From: a virus
Reading direction: 5' to 3' (one strand)
IMG/VR virus record: IMGVR_UViG_3300045999_008996
Coordinates: 158,564-222,563 of that record
Length of the DNA stretch: 64,000 bases
Shown here: one piece after another, positions 61,872 through 64,000 of the stretch
Numbering within the stretch: the first letter of the stretch is position 1
How the letters are laid out: each line of letters starts with the position of its first letter
Position numbers and translations under genes: made by a program
Notes under the pieces: model-generated
What the model saw: the letters and a program-made list of their open reading frames with translations, nothing else
What the model was told of the DNA's origin: nothing
Database searches by the model: none

Positions 61872-62309
61872 TTACCCTAGACCAGACTGAAAACGTAAAA
61901 AGTCTATTGAATTTTTAATTTGGTAAGTTCTATTTGAAATCATTTTAAGAATACTATCAATATAACTCAACATAGTTTCGTAGTATTCTATTTTTAAACT
62001 AACTTGAGACAGATTTTCATCCGAATCTAAGTATCCTTGAAGAGTTTCTTTATCGCGAATCTTTTTTGGAAAAGGATTTTCTAAGTAAACTTCTGGGTCT
62101 GCTTTTCCTGTAAAGTATTCATATCTTTCATGCCTTATTTTTTTCTTCTGTTGTTCTGCTCTCTTTTTTAATAAGTTGATGGTATTATAAAGATCAAAAT
62201 ACTTTGAATGTAGAATTGGAATATTTAAAGATTCTGTGTGTAAATTATCGATGTCTATCTTCGAATCTTGCTCCCACATTTTTTGGATTGTATCCAAATC
62301 AATACTCAT
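61872..62309 (-). CDS. uvsY: UvsY recombination mediator
   Basis: 145 residues, near T4 UvsY (137). Helical: IQKMWEQDSKIDIDNLHTES, then SKYFDLYNTINLLKKR and the KYFTGKADPEVY-like HERYEYFTGKADPEVY block. It loads UvsX on ssDNA. It shares four bases with the tail protein gene. Confidence 0.93.
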   Translation of the reverse strand: MSIDLDTIQKMWEQDSKIDIDNLHTESLNIPILHSKYFDLYNTINLLKKRAEQQKKKIRHERYEYFTGKADPEVYLENPFPKKIRDKETLQGYLDSDENLSQVSLKIEYYETMLSYIDSILKMISNRTYQIKNSIDFLRFQSGLG

Positions 62310-62854
62310 AGTTTATTTCCTTGCAAATCATAAATGTTGTATATAGTATACTTGAAACTAACGTCTGCCGTAAAGTACTGAATATCTGTATCTGTAGCAT
62401 CAAACGTCATTGTTGATAATGAATATGGAAATAAATCTTGGAATCTTATTTGAAAGTTTGGTATTTGACTACTCGTTAAAACTTGCAATGTTCCATCTGA
62501 GTAAATGTTCTGACTATCTTTTGCATAGTTACCCTGAACTGTTCCAGATTCTTCGAGTTCTGCAAACTGACTTATTTGTTCAGGAAATCCTAATCCACGA
62601 ATCCAGTTTTGTATCTCCATATAGTTTTCAAGATTTTCATCAACTAAAAATCTTAAAGTCAAATCTCCAAATTCAATCATATCACCTGGAGTTGGTAGCA
62701 TTTTGGTGTATGAAGGTTGAACAGTAACTCCAAGATTTAAATCTGGAATATTTGCTTGATTGCAGAAAAAAGCAACTTTAGGAGTTCTTGTTAGAGTAAA
62801 CTTAAATCCTGTTGGAGATAAAAAGTTTCTATTATCTATCTGCCCTCTGGTCAT
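62306..62854 (-). CDS. Tail or baseplate structural protein (possibly gp3), 182 aa
   Basis: GFKFTLTRTPKVAFFCNQAN, IPDLNLGVTVQPSY, FGDLTLRFLVDENLENYMEI and NWIRGLGFPE are features of T4-like tail tube and baseplate proteins. Length and place between gp23 and uvsY suit the tail completion protein gp3 of cyanophages, but a tube-type protein cannot be excluded. Confidence 0.6.
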   Translation of the reverse strand: MTRGQIDNRNFLSPTGFKFTLTRTPKVAFFCNQANIPDLNLGVTVQPSYTKMLPTPGDMIEFGDLTLRFLVDENLENYMEIQNWIRGLGFPEQISQFAELEESGTVQGNYAKDSQNIYSDGTLQVLTSSQIPNFQIRFQDLFPYSLSTMTFDATDTDIQYFTADVSFKYTIYNIYDLQGNKL

Positions 62855-62868
62855 GGTTTTTTAAGTAT

Positions 62869-63345
62869 TTAGATAACTCTTTCCCATCTGCTGCCAGGAC
62901 CATTATATTTTAAAGATCTACTTATACTACTCACTAAAACTCCAGTATCTATCTTAGCTTCTTTCATTGATTTATAAATTTTACCAGTTTTTCTATCTTT
63001 AACGGATATTATTCTTGATTGTCTTGTTGCTTCTTTAACGTGCTCTGGGCATCTCTTTCCAAGTGTTCCACCATCTCCACCTAAAGTGGCATTATATTGT
63101 GGTTTTAATTTATCTATCCAATAAATTTCTCTTTCTCCATTATTACTTTCATCAGTTTCTTCTATGATTTGCCATATAAAGTTATCTCTTCCATATTTAC
63201 GTAAAGCATTTGGAAATGGTGCATTAGTATTTTTATTAGTAGCATACCACCAATGTTTATACTCTCTATTTTCAATTGGACCTTTACATCTACCAATATA
63301 AAATTTATTATTAATTTTATTAGTTGATTTGTAAATATAAAACAT
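62869..63345 (-). CDS. GIY-YIG homing endonuclease (Seg type)
   Basis: 158 residues. FYIYKSTNKINNKFYIGRC is the GIY-YIG motif, NALRKYGRDNFIWQIIEE and EREIYWI hold the conserved Arg and Glu, and the end (DRKTGKIYKSMKEAKID) is a NUMOD1-like DNA-binding part. Freestanding, between gp23 and a tail gene. Confidence 0.88.
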   Translation of the reverse strand: MFYIYKSTNKINNKFYIGRCKGPIENREYKHWWYATNKNTNAPFPNALRKYGRDNFIWQIIEETDESNNGEREIYWIDKLKPQYNATLGGDGGTLGKRCPEHVKEATRQSRIISVKDRKTGKIYKSMKEAKIDTGVLVSSISRSLKYNGPGSRWERVI

Positions 63346-63368
63346 ATCACTGAGGTTTTTAACTATAT

Positions 63369-63376
63369 TATTTATA
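63369..63376 (-). promoter_or_regulatory. T4-type late promoter TATAAATA after gp23
   Basis: Exact octamer directly following the T-run of the gp23 terminator, 24 bases before the endonuclease ATG. Confidence 0.8.
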
Positions 63377-63403
63377 AAAAAAGAGGACCTTTTTTAGGTC
63401 CTC
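63376..63403 (-). terminator. Rho-independent terminator after gp23
   Basis: A perfect 8-bp stem GAGGACCT/AGGTCCTC with a 5-base loop and seven T that merge into the late promoter. Confidence 0.9.
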
Positions 63404-63423
63404 CGATGAATCTGTTGCAAAAA

Positions 63424-64000
63424 TTACATCAGATTTTTTACAGCAACTCTTCTGTAGTAACGGTTAGAGTTGGTCTTGAGTGCTCCGAGACCCTGAGTAG
63501 TTCCCTCTGCAAATGGGTTTGCAACGAGACCATAACGGGTCTTAAATCCGATCTTGGGCTGGAAGCTGTTCTCACCAACGGCACGAACCATTTGGAGAGG
63601 AACATAAGGACAATAGAAGAGTCCAGCGTCATAAGGTGAAGAACCCTTATAACCAACAACGTAGTACTGATTACCACCTGTTGGAGCAGCATTACCTGAA
63701 GTCAGGTTAGCAGCATATGGGTCAATATAAACGCGGAATTTGCCCATCAGAGTACCAGCAAAGGTGTTGCCGGTGTCGTCTACGGTGAGGTTAGCGTTGA
63801 GTGCTGGGGTGTAATCCAGAACGCCAGCCATGGTTAGAGCGGAAGCAACGTCTGCAGAGCAGAGGATGATGTTGCCCTTTCCACGACGAGTTCTCTGAGC
63901 GATTGCGTTAGCATCACGCTCAATCTGGAACAGAAGACCCTTGAACTTCTCAACTGACCAACGACCGTTGGAGTCAACATCAAGGTCGAATACACCAGCG
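63424..64000 (-). CDS. 23: Major capsid protein gp23, C-terminal part (partial)
   Basis: The frame is open from the window edge to a stop at 63424, about 191 residues. RWSVEKFKGLLFQIERDANA, IAQRTRRGKGNIILCSADVA, then FRVYIDPYA, YYVVGYKGSSPYDAGLFYCP, YVPLQMVRAV and KTRYGLVANPFA are the standard C-terminal text of T4-like gp23. It forms the capsid hexamers. The N-terminus lies beyond the window. Confidence 0.96.
   Translation of the reverse strand, partial: AGVFDLDVDSNGRWSVEKFKGLLFQIERDANAIAQRTRRGKGNIILCSADVASALTMAGVLDYTPALNANLTVDDTGNTFAGTLMGKFRVYIDPYAANLTSGNAAPTGGNQYYVVGYKGSSPYDAGLFYCPYVPLQMVRAVGENSFQPKIGFKTRYGLVANPFAEGTTQGLGALKTNSNRYYRRVAVKNLM

Noticed and set aside
1-64000. CRISPR arrays, rRNA genes and insertion sequences
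   Set aside because: No regular short repeats with spacers, no rRNA-like segments and no transposase genes were seen; mobile DNA is limited to freestanding GIY-YIG and HNH endonucleases.
1-64000. A tRNA with a CUA anticodon to suppress the amber codon at 1354
   Set aside because: All 21 tRNA anticodons were read and none is CUA; the UAG anticodon at 25193-25273 reads Leu codons, not the stop codon UAG.

Overview
The window is part of the genome of a T4-like cyanomyovirus, a phage of marine Synechococcus or Prochlorococcus. It carries the T4 replication and recombination core (gp43, 44, 45, 62, 41, 61, 46, 47, UvsX, UvsY, UvsW), the late sigma factor gp55, RegA, and the C-terminal part of the major capsid protein gp23. 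It also carries host-type metabolic genes typical of cyanophages: two high-light-inducible proteins, a plant-type ferredoxin, PstS, a cyanobacterial SLH/OprB porin, 6-phosphogluconate dehydrogenase, NrdA/NrdB, CobS, Hsp20, MazG and a Dps-like protein. Twenty-one tRNA genes are visible. Nearly everything is on the minus strand, so gene order below runs from high to low coordinates; only five small genes at 308-1125 are on the plus strand.

Layout from the low end. 1-3110: a partial virion gene, the plus-strand small genes, then a lysis-type block (membrane protein interrupted by an amber codon, GH24 muramidase, C39-like peptidase). 3111-5338: an operon under a consensus sigma-70 promoter (Hli, ferredoxin, small membrane proteins, second Hli, peroxiredoxin). 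5377-8036: PstS with a Pho-box-like element, and a porin. 8033-19822: a tightly overlapped AT-rich cassette of glycosyltransferases and nucleotide-sugar enzymes, including a GDP-mannose 3,5-epimerase-like protein. 19850-28720: early accessory genes and the tRNA array, with many very small genes and promoters. 28680-33170: nrdA, nrdB and primase. 33280-39380: structural or virion-associated genes behind late promoters. 39400-47280: tRNA-Ala, HNH endonuclease, MazG, methyltransferase, gp41, UvsX, gp43. 47300-56360: Hsp20, RegA, gp62, gp44, gp45, CobS and a CobT-like protein. 56370-62310: gp46, gp47, gp55, UvsW, UvsY. 62306-64000: a tail protein, a GIY-YIG endonuclease and gp23.

Two promoter classes can be read directly. 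Early or host-type promoters match TTGACA-N16-18-TATAAT and lie before the accessory, tRNA and replication genes. T4-type late promoters (TATAAATA) lie before structural genes. In at least three places a rho-independent terminator and a sigma-70 promoter share bases: the -35 box is in the hairpin and the U-tract is in the spacer. In two more places the terminator U-tract runs into a late promoter.

The most interesting points are these fused terminator-promoters; an amber-interrupted gene whose frame continues for 105 codons; a nucleotidylyltransferase carrying a T4-like capsid-targeting and cleavage signal; the CobS plus zincin/VWA pair; three small paralogues spread through the replication genes; a class II tRNA with an apparent UAU anticodon together with tRNA-like remnants; an orphan Phd-like antitoxin; and the large glycan cassette. 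Functions were assigned by reading motifs and gene order; no database search was run.
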